A DNA stretch of 39,585 bases from Acidobacteriota bacterium (lineage in GTDB: Bacteria > Acidobacteriota > Vicinamibacteria > Fen-336), in NCBI GenBank assembly GCA_011526565.1, contig WYBL01000167.1, forward strand, positions 1 through 39,585, written 5' to 3'. Every line of letters begins with the position of its first letter. Within the stretch, counting starts at the first letter, position 1. The notes under the pieces were generated by a model that saw only the letters and a list, made by a program, of their open reading frames with translations, was not told the origin of the DNA and searched no databases. The position numbers were made by a program, and so were the translations under genes. Below, one piece after another: positions 1-7,859 of this stretch.

Positions 1-490
1 GCGTGATCAGGCTGGCGCGCGGCACGCCGAGGTCGACGCTGCCGCCGCTGCGGTCGACCAGGCTGCCGACGCCGATCACCGTCGCGCCGGTCGGCTCCAG
101 CGCGGCGAACACCTCGCGCGTCGACTTCCCGGTGGTGATCACGTCCTCGACGACCACGACCGGCTCGCCCGCGCGCAGCGCGAAACCGCGGCGCAGCGAC
201 ATCCCGCCGTCGGTGCGCTCCGTGAACAGGCCGGCGCAGCCGAAGCCGCGGGCCACCTCGTGGGCGACCAGCACGCCGCCCAGCGCCGGCGCCACCACGG
301 CCGACGGCGGCTCGGGCAGCAGCCGTCCCAGCTTTTCGGCGAGCAGCGCGCCGAGGCGGGTGGCGACGACGGGATCCATCAGCACCCGCGCGCACTGCAG
401 GTAGCGCGGCGAGTGCAGGCCGGAGGAGAGCAGGAAGTGGCCCTCGAGCAGGGCCTCCCGCTCGCGGAACAGCTCGAGCAGCTCGTTCAT
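1..490 (-). CDS. pyrE: Orotate phosphoribosyltransferase (partial, C-terminus outside window)
   Basis: Converts orotate and PRPP to orotidine 5'-phosphate in de novo pyrimidine synthesis, in the cytosol. The reading frame begins at the ATG at 490 (MNELLELFREREALLEGHF) and runs off the left edge after about 163 codons; the usual length is about 190-210 residues, so most of the protein is present. Near the N-terminus FLLSSGLHSPRYLQC matches the substrate-binding SG motif of PyrE, and VVVVEDVITTGKST near residue 120 is the PRPP loop with its paired acidic residues. It is divergent from the glycosyltransferase at 554, and only 63 bases lie between the two starts. A TAGACT hexamer nine bases before the ATG suggests a very short or absent 5' leader. 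Confidence 0.95.
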   Translation of the reverse strand, partial: MNELLELFREREALLEGHFLLSSGLHSPRYLQCARVLMDPVVATRLGALLAEKLGRLLPEPPSAVVAPALGGVLVAHEVARGFGCAGLFTERTDGGMSLRRGFALRAGEPVVVVEDVITTGKSTREVFAALEPTGATVIGVGSLVDRSGGSVDLGVPRASLIT

Positions 491-499
491 GACGCCGGA

Positions 500-505
500 A
501 GTCTA
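500..505 (-). promoter_or_regulatory. Putative -10 element for pyrE
   Basis: TAGACT on the minus strand, nine bases before the pyrE ATG. A start point about seven bases downstream of the hexamer would leave a leader of only a few bases. No clear -35 box is seen. Confidence 0.5.
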
Positions 506-539
506 TCGGCTGCGCGGCCCGGCGACGAACGCCTCCCCG

Positions 540-545
540 TAGAAT
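540..545 (+). promoter_or_regulatory. Putative -10 element for GT4 gene
   Basis: TAGAAT, eight bases before the ATG at 554 and without a Shine-Dalgarno sequence between, so the transcript is likely leaderless. It faces away from the pyrE hexamer at 500-505, making a compact divergent promoter region. Confidence 0.55.
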
Positions 546-553
546 CGCCCCCG

Positions 554-1630
554 ATGCGGATCGTGCACGTGGACAGCGCCCGGGAGTGGCGCGGCGGGCA
601 GAACCAGGTGTTCCTGGCGGCCCGCGGCATGGCGGCGCGCGGCCACGCGGTGACCGTGGTCTGCGAGCGCGGCCAGCCCCTCGAGCGGCGCTGCCGCGAG
701 GCCGGCCTCGCGGTCGTCGACACCCGCTTCAGCGGCGACCTCTCGCCCGGCGCGATCGCCACGCTGGCCGGGCTTTTCCGCCTGCGCGCTCCCGACGTCG
801 TGCAGCTCCACGACCCGCACGCGGTCGCCGCGGGAGTGGTGGCGGCCCGGCTCTCCGGGTCGCGGGCGCGGCTGGTCGCCACGCGCCGGGTCGACTTCGC
901 GCTGAAAGGTCCGCTCTCGCGCGCCAAGTATCGCGCCTGCGACGAGGTGATCGCGGTCAGCGACGCCATCCGCCGCGTGCTCGTCGCCGGTGGCCTGCCT
1001 CCCGAACGGCTGCGCGTGGTGCACGAGGGCGTGCCCGACCGGCCCGCGCGACCGGGCGGGCGCGAGACGCTCCGCGCGCTCGGCGTGCCGGCCGACGCCC
1101 GGGTCGTCGGCAACGTGGCGGCGATGGTCGACCACAAGGACCAGGCGACGCTGCTCGCCGCCTTCGCGACGGTCGCGGCGCGCGACCCGCGGGCCCACCT
1201 CGTGATCTTCGGCGACGGCCCGCTGCGCGACGCCTTGCATGCGCGGGCGGCGGCGCCCGACCTGGCGGGTCGCGTCACGTTCGGCGGCTTCCGCGACGAC
1301 CTCGACGCGCTGGTCCCCGCCTTCGACGTGTTCTGCCTCAGCTCCCACATGGAGGGCCTCGGCACCAGCCTGCTCGACGCGATGTGCTTCGCGCGCCCGA
1401 TCGTCGGCACCGCCGCGGGCGGCATCCCCGAGGCCGTGGCCGACCGCGAGACCGGCCGCGTCGTGCCGGTGCGCGACGCGGCGGCGCTGGCCGCGGCACT
1501 TGGCGAAGTCCTCGGCTCGGACGAGCTCGCCGCGCGCTTCGGCGCTGCCGGCCGCCGGCGCTTCGAGGAGCGCTTCACGGACGCGCGCATGGTCGAAGCC
1601 AGCCTCGCCGTGTACGCGGGCGGCGCGTGA
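554..1630 (+). CDS. GT4-family glycosyltransferase
   Basis: A 358-residue cytosolic or membrane-peripheral glycosyltransferase of the GT-B fold, expected to transfer a sugar from a nucleotide-sugar donor to a lipid or glycan acceptor. The N-terminus (MRIVHVDSAREWRGGQNQV) is the typical first strand and glycine-rich loop of the acceptor domain. The C-terminal donor domain carries VVGNVAAMVDHKDQ, FGDGPLRDAL and EGLGTSLLDAM; the last is the E-x7-E nucleotide-sugar site with Asp at the second position. The reading frame is open further upstream, but the ATG at 554 matches the family N-terminus and follows a -10-like hexamer. Acceptor and donor cannot be read from sequence. There is no surrounding glycan cluster. 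It converges with the lipoprotein gene ending at 1640. Confidence 0.88.
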   Translation: MRIVHVDSAREWRGGQNQVFLAARGMAARGHAVTVVCERGQPLERRCREAGLAVVDTRFSGDLSPGAIATLAGLFRLRAPDVVQLHDPHAVAAGVVAARLSGSRARLVATRRVDFALKGPLSRAKYRACDEVIAVSDAIRRVLVAGGLPPERLRVVHEGVPDRPARPGGRETLRALGVPADARVVGNVAAMVDHKDQATLLAAFATVAARDPRAHLVIFGDGPLRDALHARAAAPDLAGRVTFGGFRDDLDALVPAFDVFCLSSHMEGLGTSLLDAMCFARPIVGTAAGGIPEAVADRETGRVVPVRDAAALAAALGEVLGSDELAARFGAAGRRRFEERFTDARMVEASLAVYAGGA

Positions 1631-1639
1631 GGGCCTGGC

Positions 1640-2596
1640 TCAGGGGTCGCTGACGCCCGTGGGGCAGCGGTGCCCGATGTCGATCGCGGAGTCGGCGGGC
1701 CACTGAGGCGTCGACAGGCCGCGGAAGCCCCAACCGGCGGGGATCTCGGCGTCGGCAGCCTGGGGCGAGAGGAAGATGCTCCGGTCCACGTCGAGGCAGT
1801 CCGCGCGGCCAGTCCGGAAGTAGTCGTCGTTGTGGGTGTCGATGCGCGCCGGGCGCCACGGACTGCTTCCGGCATACATCAGGTCCCCGGGGTCGTCACC
1901 GACGTGGTCGCCCGTCCATTGCGGCGCGCAGCGTTGCACGGCACCGACGACGTGGAACACCTCGTGAAGCGCCAGGAACTCGAGGTAGCCCGCGCTGCGC
2001 TCGTCCGTGGCGAAGCGGTTGTTCGCGCAAGGTAGCGCTCCCGGCGGCGTGCCCTTGAGGTACAACGCCGTGACCTGCCCGACCAGGCGCGGCGGGTGGG
2101 CTGCGTTCGCGCACACCGGCACGCCGGCGCCACCGCCGAAGTAGACGAGGTAGATCTTCTGCGGGTGGTCGAACCCACGCGCCGCGAGAATTCGCTCCAG
2201 CTGGTCGCGAATGAAGACGCCGTGGCTGGAGAGCTCGGCATCGGACTGATCGAGGCGGACGAAGGCGACGTCCGGCTGGCCGCGGAACGTGTCGAGCACC
2301 AGGCGCTTTCCGGTCCGCTCGTGGAGCCACGCCTGGGCGGCGGCGAGCGAACGGGCCAGGGTGCCGTTGGTGTCGAGTCGCTCGTCCGCCCCGTCCGCCG
2401 GGAGGACGTAGAGCGCCTTGACCTGGTAGCCCGACACCTCGTCGACTTCATCGACCGTCGCCCTCGGCGTCGGCGTCGGAGTCGGCGTGGGAGCAGGGGT
2501 GGCCGTCGTTGCACCGGACGGACCTCCCCCTCCGCCGCACGCCAGGACAGACCCAAGCGCCATGCCCATTGCGAGACGGAGGACTGGTAAGCGCAT
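1640..2596 (-). CDS. Lipoprotein with metzincin-like HExxHxxG motif
   Basis: A 318-residue predicted lipoprotein. The signal peptide ends in SVLAC with the lipid-accepting cysteine at 20, followed by a glycine-rich stretch and a Thr-Pro repeat linker (about residues 33-44). The rest is a globular domain with HEVFHVVG at about 211-218, the zincin HExxH signature with the following glycine seen in metzincins. His231 (GDHVGDD) could be the third zinc ligand, and DLMYAG just after could be the Met-turn. This suggests an envelope-anchored metallopeptidase, but I recognise no named family, and the longer HxxGxxH spacing of true metzincins is not kept. The ATG at 2596 lies six bases after TAGGTT, so it is probably transcribed alone and leaderless. 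Confidence 0.8.
   Translation of the reverse strand: MRLPVLRLAMGMALGSVLACGGGGGPSGATTATPAPTPTPTPTPRATVDEVDEVSGYQVKALYVLPADGADERLDTNGTLARSLAAAQAWLHERTGKRLVLDTFRGQPDVAFVRLDQSDAELSSHGVFIRDQLERILAARGFDHPQKIYLVYFGGGAGVPVCANAAHPPRLVGQVTALYLKGTPPGALPCANNRFATDERSAGYLEFLALHEVFHVVGAVQRCAPQWTGDHVGDDPGDLMYAGSSPWRPARIDTHNDDYFRTGRADCLDVDRSIFLSPQAADAEIPAGWGFRGLSTPQWPADSAIDIGHRCPTGVSDP
2466..2500 (-). repeat. Thr-Pro linker repeat
   Basis: Short imperfect tandem repeat of six-base units coding alternating Thr and Pro just after the lipoprotein signal. Such linkers commonly hold a globular domain away from the membrane. Confidence 0.6.
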
Positions 2597-2602
2597 GAAC
2601 GC

Positions 2603-2608
2603 AACCTA
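2603..2608 (-). promoter_or_regulatory. Putative -10 element for lipoprotein gene
   Basis: TAGGTT on the minus strand, six bases before the ATG at 2596, with no Shine-Dalgarno sequence. It lies in the 114-base gap between this gene and the aldolase gene upstream; nothing else is visible in that gap. Confidence 0.45.
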
Positions 2609-2710
2609 CCCGCTCTGCCCACCTCCGGCATCCCCCGAACGGGGGACGGCAGGCACTTCTCCGGAGTCGTCATCGCCGTGCCGGGGCGGCGGCGCTGCCC
2701 CGAGCGGCGG

Positions 2711-3610
2711 CTAGTCGATCGCCGAGCGGGCCAGCGCCAGCGCCGCGCGCAGTTCTTCGCGCACGGCCTCGGAGACGGGGGCCAGCGGCGCCCGCGGGAA
2801 ACCGCCCGCGTAGCCCGCGAGGTCCATCGCGGCCTTGAGGCCGGGCACGCCGTGGGCCGTGGTGACCGCCGCCGCCAGCGGCATCAGCGTTCGCTGCAGC
2901 GACCGCGCGCGATCGTGGTCGCCGCGCGTCGCCGCCGCGTGCAGGGCGCACGTGATCTCGGGGGCGGCACAGGCGACCGCCAGCACGCCGCCGGTCGCGC
3001 CGGCGCACAGGGCCGGGTAGAAGGCGCCGGCCGAGCCACACAGGAAGCCGAGCTCGGGTGCCGTGCCGAGCACGCGGTTCAGGAAGCCCATGTCGCCCGA
3101 CGACTCCTTGAGCCCGATCACGTTGGGGTGGGCGGCGAGGCGGATCGCCACCGGAGCGGGCAGCGCGAGACCCGTGTACGCCGGCACCGAGTAGAGCAGC
3201 ACCGGGATCGGCGAAGCGTCGGCGATCGCCTCGAAGTGGCGAATCAGCGCGTCGGCCGCGAGCTGCGACTTGAAGTAGTGGGGCGTGACGACCAGCGCCG
3301 CGTCGGCGCCGGCGTCGGCCGCGCGGCAGGTCAGCGCGATCGTGCCGCGGGTCGACTCGAGGCCGGTGCCGGCCAGCACCGGCCGGTCGCCGGCGCCCCT
3401 GCGCGCGGCGCGCACCAGGTCGACCTTCTCGGCCTCGTCGAGGGCGCAGGCCTCGCCGTTGGAGCCGAGCACGAGGTAGCCGGCGAGCGGCGCCGCGGCG
3501 TAGGCCGCGAGGTTGCGCTCGAAGGCGGGCAGGTCGACGGCGCCGTCCTCGCGGAACGGCGTCACCAGCGGCGGGATCACGCCGCGCAGCCGAAGGAGCA
3601 GCGGGTGCAT
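2711..3610 (-). CDS. DHDPS/NAL-family aldolase, HOGA-like
   Basis: A 299-residue class I (Schiff-base) aldolase of the dihydrodipicolinate synthase/N-acetylneuraminate lyase family. Visible family motifs are GVIPPLVTPF at the N-terminus, GSNGEA (residues about 49-54), LLYSVPAYTG with the catalytic tyrosine near 138, and IGLKESSGD with the Schiff-base lysine near 167. GSNGE and LYSVPAxTG are closer to 4-hydroxy-2-oxoglutarate aldolase (HOGA1 type) than to DapA, which usually has GTTGE and YNVPxR. I therefore favour a 2-oxoacid aldolase over lysine synthesis. No lysine or hydroxyproline genes are nearby to decide. The gene follows the GAF gene by 55 bases, but a strong hairpin lies between, so it may be transcribed separately. 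Confidence 0.85.
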   Translation of the reverse strand: MHPLLLRLRGVIPPLVTPFREDGAVDLPAFERNLAAYAAAPLAGYLVLGSNGEACALDEAEKVDLVRAARRGAGDRPVLAGTGLESTRGTIALTCRAADAGADAALVVTPHYFKSQLAADALIRHFEAIADASPIPVLLYSVPAYTGLALPAPVAIRLAAHPNVIGLKESSGDMGFLNRVLGTAPELGFLCGSAGAFYPALCAGATGGVLAVACAAPEITCALHAAATRGDHDRARSLQRTLMPLAAAVTTAHGVPGLKAAMDLAGYAGGFPRAPLAPVSEAVREELRAALALARSAID

Positions 3611-3626
3611 GGGACGAGCGGCGAGG

Positions 3627-3648
3627 GCCCCGGCCGCGCGGCCGGGGC
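3627..3648 (-). terminator. GC-rich palindromic hairpin after GAF gene
   Basis: A perfect 22-base palindrome (arm GCCCCGGCCG) in the 55-base gap between the GAF gene stop and the aldolase start. It can form a hairpin with a stem of about nine pairs. No U-run follows, so it is a terminator-like or attenuating structure, not a canonical terminator. Confidence 0.4.
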
Positions 3649-3665
3649 GCCCGCTTCGCGTGCGG

Positions 3666-4187
3666 CTAGGCCGCGGGGGTCTTGGCCGCGAGGGCCGCGG
3701 CGACCTTCTCGATCGCGCGCACGTCCTGGGCCGAGAACGCGTCGCGGAAGTCGCTCCAGACCTCGAGGATGGCCCACAGGCCCGCCTCGGTGCGGACCGG
3801 GGCCACCATCACGCTGCCGCGGCTGAGGCCCGCGGCGTTCCACGCCTCGCTGCCGGCGATCGTGCTGACGACCGTGGCGTGGTCCGCGTGGGCGGCCTCC
3901 GCCAGCGGGCCGCCGCCGGTCCACACCCGCTCCGGGCCGGCGGGGCGGTCGATCGACGTGTGCACGACGAGGTCCTCGCCGTCCGCCACGTAGGCCGTGA
4001 TGGCCGAGTAGCGGGCGAAGCGCTTCTTCAGCGTCTCCACGCCCACCTTCAGCGCTTCTTCGAAGCTGCCGGCCTTCTTGATGATCTCCTCGACCTCGCG
4101 CACGACCGCGTCGCGGCGCTGGGCGGCCTTCTTGGCCAGGTCGGTCTTCCAGGGCTTGTCTTCGTCCTCGGCGAACGCCATGTTCAC
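3666..4187 (-). CDS. GAF-domain protein
   Basis: A 173-residue soluble protein. After a charged N-terminal helix (about residues 10-40) comes a single GAF-like domain, with ITAYVADGEDLVVHTSIDRP, a VMVAPVRTEAGLWAILEVWSD strand pair and a final helix DVRAIEKVAAALA. GAF domains bind small molecules or act as sensory or dimerisation modules; no output domain is attached and no ligand can be assigned. The GTG at 4187 is preferred over the ATG two codons later because AAGGAG lies eight bases upstream of it. It follows the SDR gene by 42 bases on the same strand and is probably cotranscribed with it. Confidence 0.75.
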   Translation of the reverse strand: MNMAFAEDEDKPWKTDLAKKAAQRRDAVVREVEEIIKKAGSFEEALKVGVETLKKRFARYSAITAYVADGEDLVVHTSIDRPAGPERVWTGGGPLAEAAHADHATVVSTIAGSEAWNAAGLSRGSVMVAPVRTEAGLWAILEVWSDFRDAFSAQDVRAIEKVAAALAAKTPAA

Positions 4188-4229
4188 GCTCGAAACTCCT
4201 TCCGTATCGTCGATCTCTCGAACTCGGGT

Positions 4230-4979
4230 CTAGGTCGCGAGCGCGCGGCCGCCGTCCACCCGGAGCACTTCTCCGGTGGTGAAGGTCGCAGCACCCGCCA
4301 GGAACAGCACGGCCTCGACCGCCTCGGCGTGGGAGCCGAAGCGGCCGAGCGGGGTCTTGTCGCGCACGGCCGCGGGGCCGCCGGGAGGTTCGAGCACTCC
4401 CGGCGCCACGGCGTTGACGCGGATCGGGGCGAGCGCGGCCGCCAGGCCGCGGGTGGCGGCGATCAGCGCCGCCTTGCTCGCCGAGTAGGCGACGTGGTGG
4501 GGCCAGGCCATCAGCCCGCCCAGCGAGGCGACGTTGACGATCGCCGCCCCCGGGCGCCCGCGCAGGTGGGGCGCCGCGGCCTGAGCGGCCAGCACGGCAG
4601 CCTTCGCGTTGACGTCGAAGGCCTCGTCCAGGACGTCTTCCGTGATCTCCCCCACCGGCGTGCGCCGGAACACGCCCACGTTGTTCACCAGCAGGTCGAG
4701 CCCGCCCAGCGCCGCCGCGGCCGCCTCGACGAAGGCGGCCATCTGCCCCGGCTGCCGGGCGTCCGCGCGGAACGCGAAGGCGCGGCGGCCGAGCGCGCGC
4801 AGTGCGGCCTGCACCTCCTCCGCTCCGCGGGCGCTTTCGTTGTAGGAGAGCGCCACGTCCGCGCCCCGCTCGGCGAGAGCGTGCGCGATCGCGCGGCCGA
4901 GGCCGCGGCCGCCTCCGGTCACTGCCGCCAGACGACCGTGGAACCCCGGGGACCCCGGGACGGGAGAGGGACCTGCCAA
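4230..4979 (-). CDS. SDR-family NAD(P)-dependent oxidoreductase
   Basis: A 249-residue classical short-chain dehydrogenase/reductase. TGGGRGLGRAIA near residue 20 is the Rossmann dinucleotide loop, NNVGVF (about 93-98) stabilises the central sheet, and SLGGLMAWPHHVAYSASKAA carries the Ser, Tyr and Lys of the catalytic site. RVNAVAPG and the C-terminal GEVLRVDGG are typical of FabG-like and pteridine-reductase-like members. The substrate cannot be told. The start is read as a TTG at 4979: no ATG or GTG lies between it and the Rossmann motif, and TATACT lies eight bases upstream. That promoter overlaps the end region of the kinase gene, which stops 16 bases upstream, so SDR and GAF can be expressed apart from the kinase. 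Confidence 0.88.
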   Translation of the reverse strand: MAGPSPVPGSPGFHGRLAAVTGGGRGLGRAIAHALAERGADVALSYNESARGAEEVQAALRALGRRAFAFRADARQPGQMAAFVEAAAAALGGLDLLVNNVGVFRRTPVGEITEDVLDEAFDVNAKAAVLAAQAAAPHLRGRPGAAIVNVASLGGLMAWPHHVAYSASKAALIAATRGLAAALAPIRVNAVAPGVLEPPGGPAAVRDKTPLGRFGSHAEAVEAVLFLAGAATFTTGEVLRVDGGRALAT

Positions 4980-4987
4980 ACCGATGG

Positions 4988-4993
4988 AGTATA
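4988..4993 (-). promoter_or_regulatory. Putative -10 element for SDR gene
   Basis: TATACT, one mismatch from the TATAAT consensus, eight bases before the TTG start and only a few bases after the kinase stop codon. It implies a leaderless TTG-initiated message. Confidence 0.5.
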
Positions 4994-4995
4994 CC

Positions 4996-6201
4996 CTACG
5001 CCTTGCGCTCCGCGCGGGCCCGCACCAGCTCGGCGAAACGGGGGTCGTCCGGCGCCAGCAGCGCCAGCTCGGCCAGCGCCTTGCGGGCTTCGCCCTCCGG
5101 GGCGCCCGGGGCGGCCCGCTGCAACAGGTCGGCGATGCGCCCGGCCAGGGCCGGGTCCGGCGCGTCCGGCTCGTGGGCTCCCTTCAGCCGGCGCCAGGTG
5201 CGCCACAGCAGTTCGCCGGGCTCCACCGCGTCGGGGTCGTAGGAGAGCGCCTGCTGCAGCTCGCCCAGCGCCGACAGCGGGCGGGCGCCGTCGGCCAGGG
5301 CGCGGCCCTTCGCCATGTGCTCGCGCATGCGGTTGCGGGCGTCTTCGGTCGTCGTCACCCACGGTGCCGCAGCGGACCGGCCGCGTGAGCGGCGCAGCGC
5401 GCGGCGGATGTCGCGCAGCTCCTCGGCGACCTCGCCCATCTGCGGGTAGCGGCGGTCGGGGTCCTTCTGCAGCATGCGGTGGACCACCGCGGCCAGGCGG
5501 GCGGGGATCTCCGGGTTGAGGGTCAGGATCGGGATCGGCTGCTCGGAGATGATCTGGTAGAGCACCGAGTGCAGCGTCTTGCCGAGGAACGGCTTCTGGA
5601 ACGTCAGCGCCTCGTAGAACACGCTGCCGGCGCAGAAGATGTCCGAGCGCGGGTCGACCGGCCGGCCCTGTGCCTGCTCCGGGCACATGTAGTCGGGGGT
5701 GCCGAGGATCACGCCCTTGCGGGTGATGGTGCCCTGCGCCGCCACCCGCGCCAGGCCGAAGTCGAGGATCTTGACCTGGCCGCCGAGGTTGACCATCACG
5801 TTGGCGGGCTTGAGGTCGCGGTGGATCACGCCCTTCGAGTGGGCGTAGGCGATGCCGAGCGCGACCTCCTCCAGCACCCGCACCCGCTCGGAGATCGGCA
5901 CGTCCATGTGGCGCTCGATCAGCGCCCGCAGGTCCTCGCCCTCGAGCAGCTCCATCGCCATGTACGGCTTGCCTTCGACCTCCCCGAGGTCGTAGACCTT
6001 GACGATGTTCGGGTGGTCGAGGCGGCCGATCGCCTCGGCCTCGCGCACGAAGCGCTTGTGGTGGTCGTCGCTCTGCGACTCCTCGCCGAGCATCTTGAGC
6101 GCCACCACCCGGCCCAGCATGCGGTCGCGGGCGCGGAACACCTCGCCCATCGCGCCCTCGCCCAGCTTGTCGAGGATGTCGTAGCGGCTGGGGTGGACCA
6201 T
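4996..6201 (-). CDS. Soluble Ser/Thr protein kinase with helical C-terminal region
   Basis: A 401-residue bacterial Hanks-type kinase. The glycine loop is LGEGAMGEVF (residues 13-22), the ATP lysine is Lys36 in VVALKML, the catalytic loop is HRDLKPANVM, the metal motif is DFG in ILDFGLA and the P+1 region has MCPEQA. All key residues are present, so it should be active. The kinase domain ends near residue 275. The last 100 or so residues (AKGRALADGARPLSALGELQQALSYDP and onward) look like one or two TPR-like helical pairs. No transmembrane segment or PASTA domain is seen, so this is a cytosolic kinase. It lies 26 bases after the PP2C gene, forming a kinase-phosphatase pair in one operon. The open frame extends far upstream, but the protein N-terminus fits the ATG at 6201. 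Confidence 0.93.
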   Translation of the reverse strand: MVHPSRYDILDKLGEGAMGEVFRARDRMLGRVVALKMLGEESQSDDHHKRFVREAEAIGRLDHPNIVKVYDLGEVEGKPYMAMELLEGEDLRALIERHMDVPISERVRVLEEVALGIAYAHSKGVIHRDLKPANVMVNLGGQVKILDFGLARVAAQGTITRKGVILGTPDYMCPEQAQGRPVDPRSDIFCAGSVFYEALTFQKPFLGKTLHSVLYQIISEQPIPILTLNPEIPARLAAVVHRMLQKDPDRRYPQMGEVAEELRDIRRALRRSRGRSAAAPWVTTTEDARNRMREHMAKGRALADGARPLSALGELQQALSYDPDAVEPGELLWRTWRRLKGAHEPDAPDPALAGRIADLLQRAAPGAPEGEARKALAELALLAPDDPRFAELVRARAERKA

Positions 6202-6227
6202 CGGGAGGGTCCCCCGGTGCTCTCCCG

Positions 6228-6989
6228 CTACTCGCTGTAGCGGAGCAGGACGACCGAGATGTTGTCCTTGCCGCCGGCCTCGTTGGCCGCGTCGATCAGC
6301 TTCTGGGCGGCGTCCTGGAGCGAGGCCGGGAACGGCGTCACCGCGTTCAGGATCGCCTCGTCGGAGATCATCGAGTGCAGGCCGTCCGAGCACAGCATCA
6401 CGACGTCGCCCGCCTCGAGCTGGTGCTCGATGACGTCGATCTCCAGGCTCTCCTTGGCGCCGATCGCCTTGGTGATCACGTTGCGCAGCGGGTGCTTCTC
6501 GATCTCCTCGGCGGTCAGGATGCCCTCCGCCCACGCCGCCGAGACCCACGAGTCGTCGCGCGAGAGCTGCTTCAGGGCGCCGCCGCGGAACAGGTAGCAG
6601 CGGCTGTCGCCGGCCCAGCCCAGGGTCACCGTCTTGCCGTTGACCAGCGCGGCCATCGCGGTGGTGCCCATGCCGGTGTACTCCTCGCGGGAGTCGGCGG
6701 CCTTGAACACCTTCTTGTTGGCGAGCTTGATCGCGGTCTTGAGCCGGTTGCCTTCGAAGGAGAGGTTGACGTCCAGGCCGTAGGGCCAGGTGATCTCCTT
6801 CTCCTGCAGGCTCTTCTCGATGAAGCCCTGGAGCGTCTCCACGGCCATCGAGGAGGCCACCTCGCCGGCGTTGTGGCCGCCCATCCCGTCGCACACGGCG
6901 AACAGGCCGGCCTTCTCGTCGACGAGGATCGAGTCCTCGTTCAGCTTGCGGCGGCGCCCGACGTCGGTCTGGCCATAGGCCTCGAGCAT
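6228..6989 (-). CDS. PP2C-family Ser/Thr protein phosphatase
   Basis: A 253-residue PPM/PP2C phosphatase of the PrpC/Stp type, expected to reverse phosphorylation by the adjacent kinase. Motifs in order: GRRRKLNEDS (N-terminal RxxNED), FAVCDGMGGHNAGE with the metal-binding Asp, GMGTTAMAAL, GWAGDSRCYLF, MLCSDGLH and GGKDNISVVLL. All the Asp residues that hold the two metal ions are present. There is no membrane segment. The ATG at 6989 is preceded by two AGGAG sequences, so translation is Shine-Dalgarno driven. It is the first gene of the pair and is divergent from pdxJ, with 142 bases between the starts. Confidence 0.93.
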   Translation of the reverse strand: MLEAYGQTDVGRRRKLNEDSILVDEKAGLFAVCDGMGGHNAGEVASSMAVETLQGFIEKSLQEKEITWPYGLDVNLSFEGNRLKTAIKLANKKVFKAADSREEYTGMGTTAMAALVNGKTVTLGWAGDSRCYLFRGGALKQLSRDDSWVSAAWAEGILTAEEIEKHPLRNVITKAIGAKESLEIDVIEHQLEAGDVVMLCSDGLHSMISDEAILNAVTPFPASLQDAAQKLIDAANEAGGKDNISVVLLRYSE

Positions 6990-7131
6990 GGACTCCTACT
7001 CCTGGCAGGGCGGCGCGAAGACGGCGAACAGGGTTCTGGGACTCAAGTTGCGGCCAAGGATACGGGCCCCCGCGGCCGGCGGTCAATGCCGGCCCCGCAG
7101 CGGCGCGTTCCTTGGAATAATGCGGTCGACC

Positions 7132-7848
7132 ATGGCCCGCCTCTGCGTCAACATCGACCACGTCGCGACGCTGCGCCAGGCCCGCCGCGGCAGCGAGCCC
7201 GACCCGGTCCACGCCGCGGTGCTGGCCGAGCTGGCGGGGGCCGCGGGCGTGGCCGTGCACCTGCGCGGCGACCGACGCCACGTCCAGGACCGCGACGTCG
7301 AGCTGTTGCGCCAGGTCGTCAAGGGCCGGCTGACGCTGGCGACCGCCGCGACCCAGGAGATGCTGCGGATCGCGCTCACCGTGCGCCCCGACCAGGTCAC
7401 GCTGGTGCCGGAACGCCCCCAGGAGCTGACCACCGAAGGCGGGCTCGACGCCGTGCTCAACAGCGCCAGCCTCAAGGGCGTGGTCGGGGCGCTGGCCGAA
7501 GCCGGCATCCGCGTCGCGTTGTTCGTGGCGCCCGAGCTGGAGCAGGTCAAGGAGTGCCACCGGCTGGGGGCCACGGCCGTCGAGCTGTCGGCGGCGCTGT
7601 ACGCCGAGGCCCGCGGCGAGCGCCCGCGCGAGGCGGCGCTGCGCCACCTCGCCGACGCCGCCCGGCTCGGCCGCAAGCTGGGCCTGCGGGTCCAGGTCGG
7701 CCACGGGCTCGGCTACGAGAGCGTGCGCCCGGTGGCGGCGCTGCCCGAGGTCGACGACGTCACCGTCGGCCACGCGGTGGTGGCCCGCGCGCTGCTCGTC
7801 GGCATGGAGCGCGCCGTGCGCGAGATGCTCGACGCGGTGCGAGGCTAG
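7132..7848 (+). CDS. pdxJ: Pyridoxine 5'-phosphate synthase
   Basis: Condenses 1-deoxy-xylulose 5-phosphate with 3-amino-2-oxopropyl phosphate to make pyridoxine 5'-phosphate in the DXP-dependent vitamin B6 route. The 238-residue TIM barrel is the normal length. VNIDHVATLRQAR, VHLRGDRRHVQDRDV, TLVPERPQELTTEGG with the catalytic Glu, and QVGHGLGYESV are all family signatures. An in-frame ATG twelve bases upstream (7120) would add four residues; 7132 is preferred because MARLCVNIDH aligns with PdxJ N-termini. An AT-rich patch (AATAAT at 7116-7121) just before could be its -10. In many bacteria acpS follows pdxJ; here the next gene is an unrecognised protein 11 bases downstream. Confidence 0.95.
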   Translation: MARLCVNIDHVATLRQARRGSEPDPVHAAVLAELAGAAGVAVHLRGDRRHVQDRDVELLRQVVKGRLTLATAATQEMLRIALTVRPDQVTLVPERPQELTTEGGLDAVLNSASLKGVVGALAEAGIRVALFVAPELEQVKECHRLGATAVELSAALYAEARGERPREAALRHLADAARLGRKLGLRVQVGHGLGYESVRPVAALPEVDDVTVGHAVVARALLVGMERAVREMLDAVRG

Positions 7849-7859
7849 CCGCCGCCCGC

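Noticed and set aside
554..7132. Upstream extensions of the GT4, kinase and pdxJ frames
   Set aside because: The extensions cover other genes or promoters and lack family similarity; the chosen starts match conserved N-termini.
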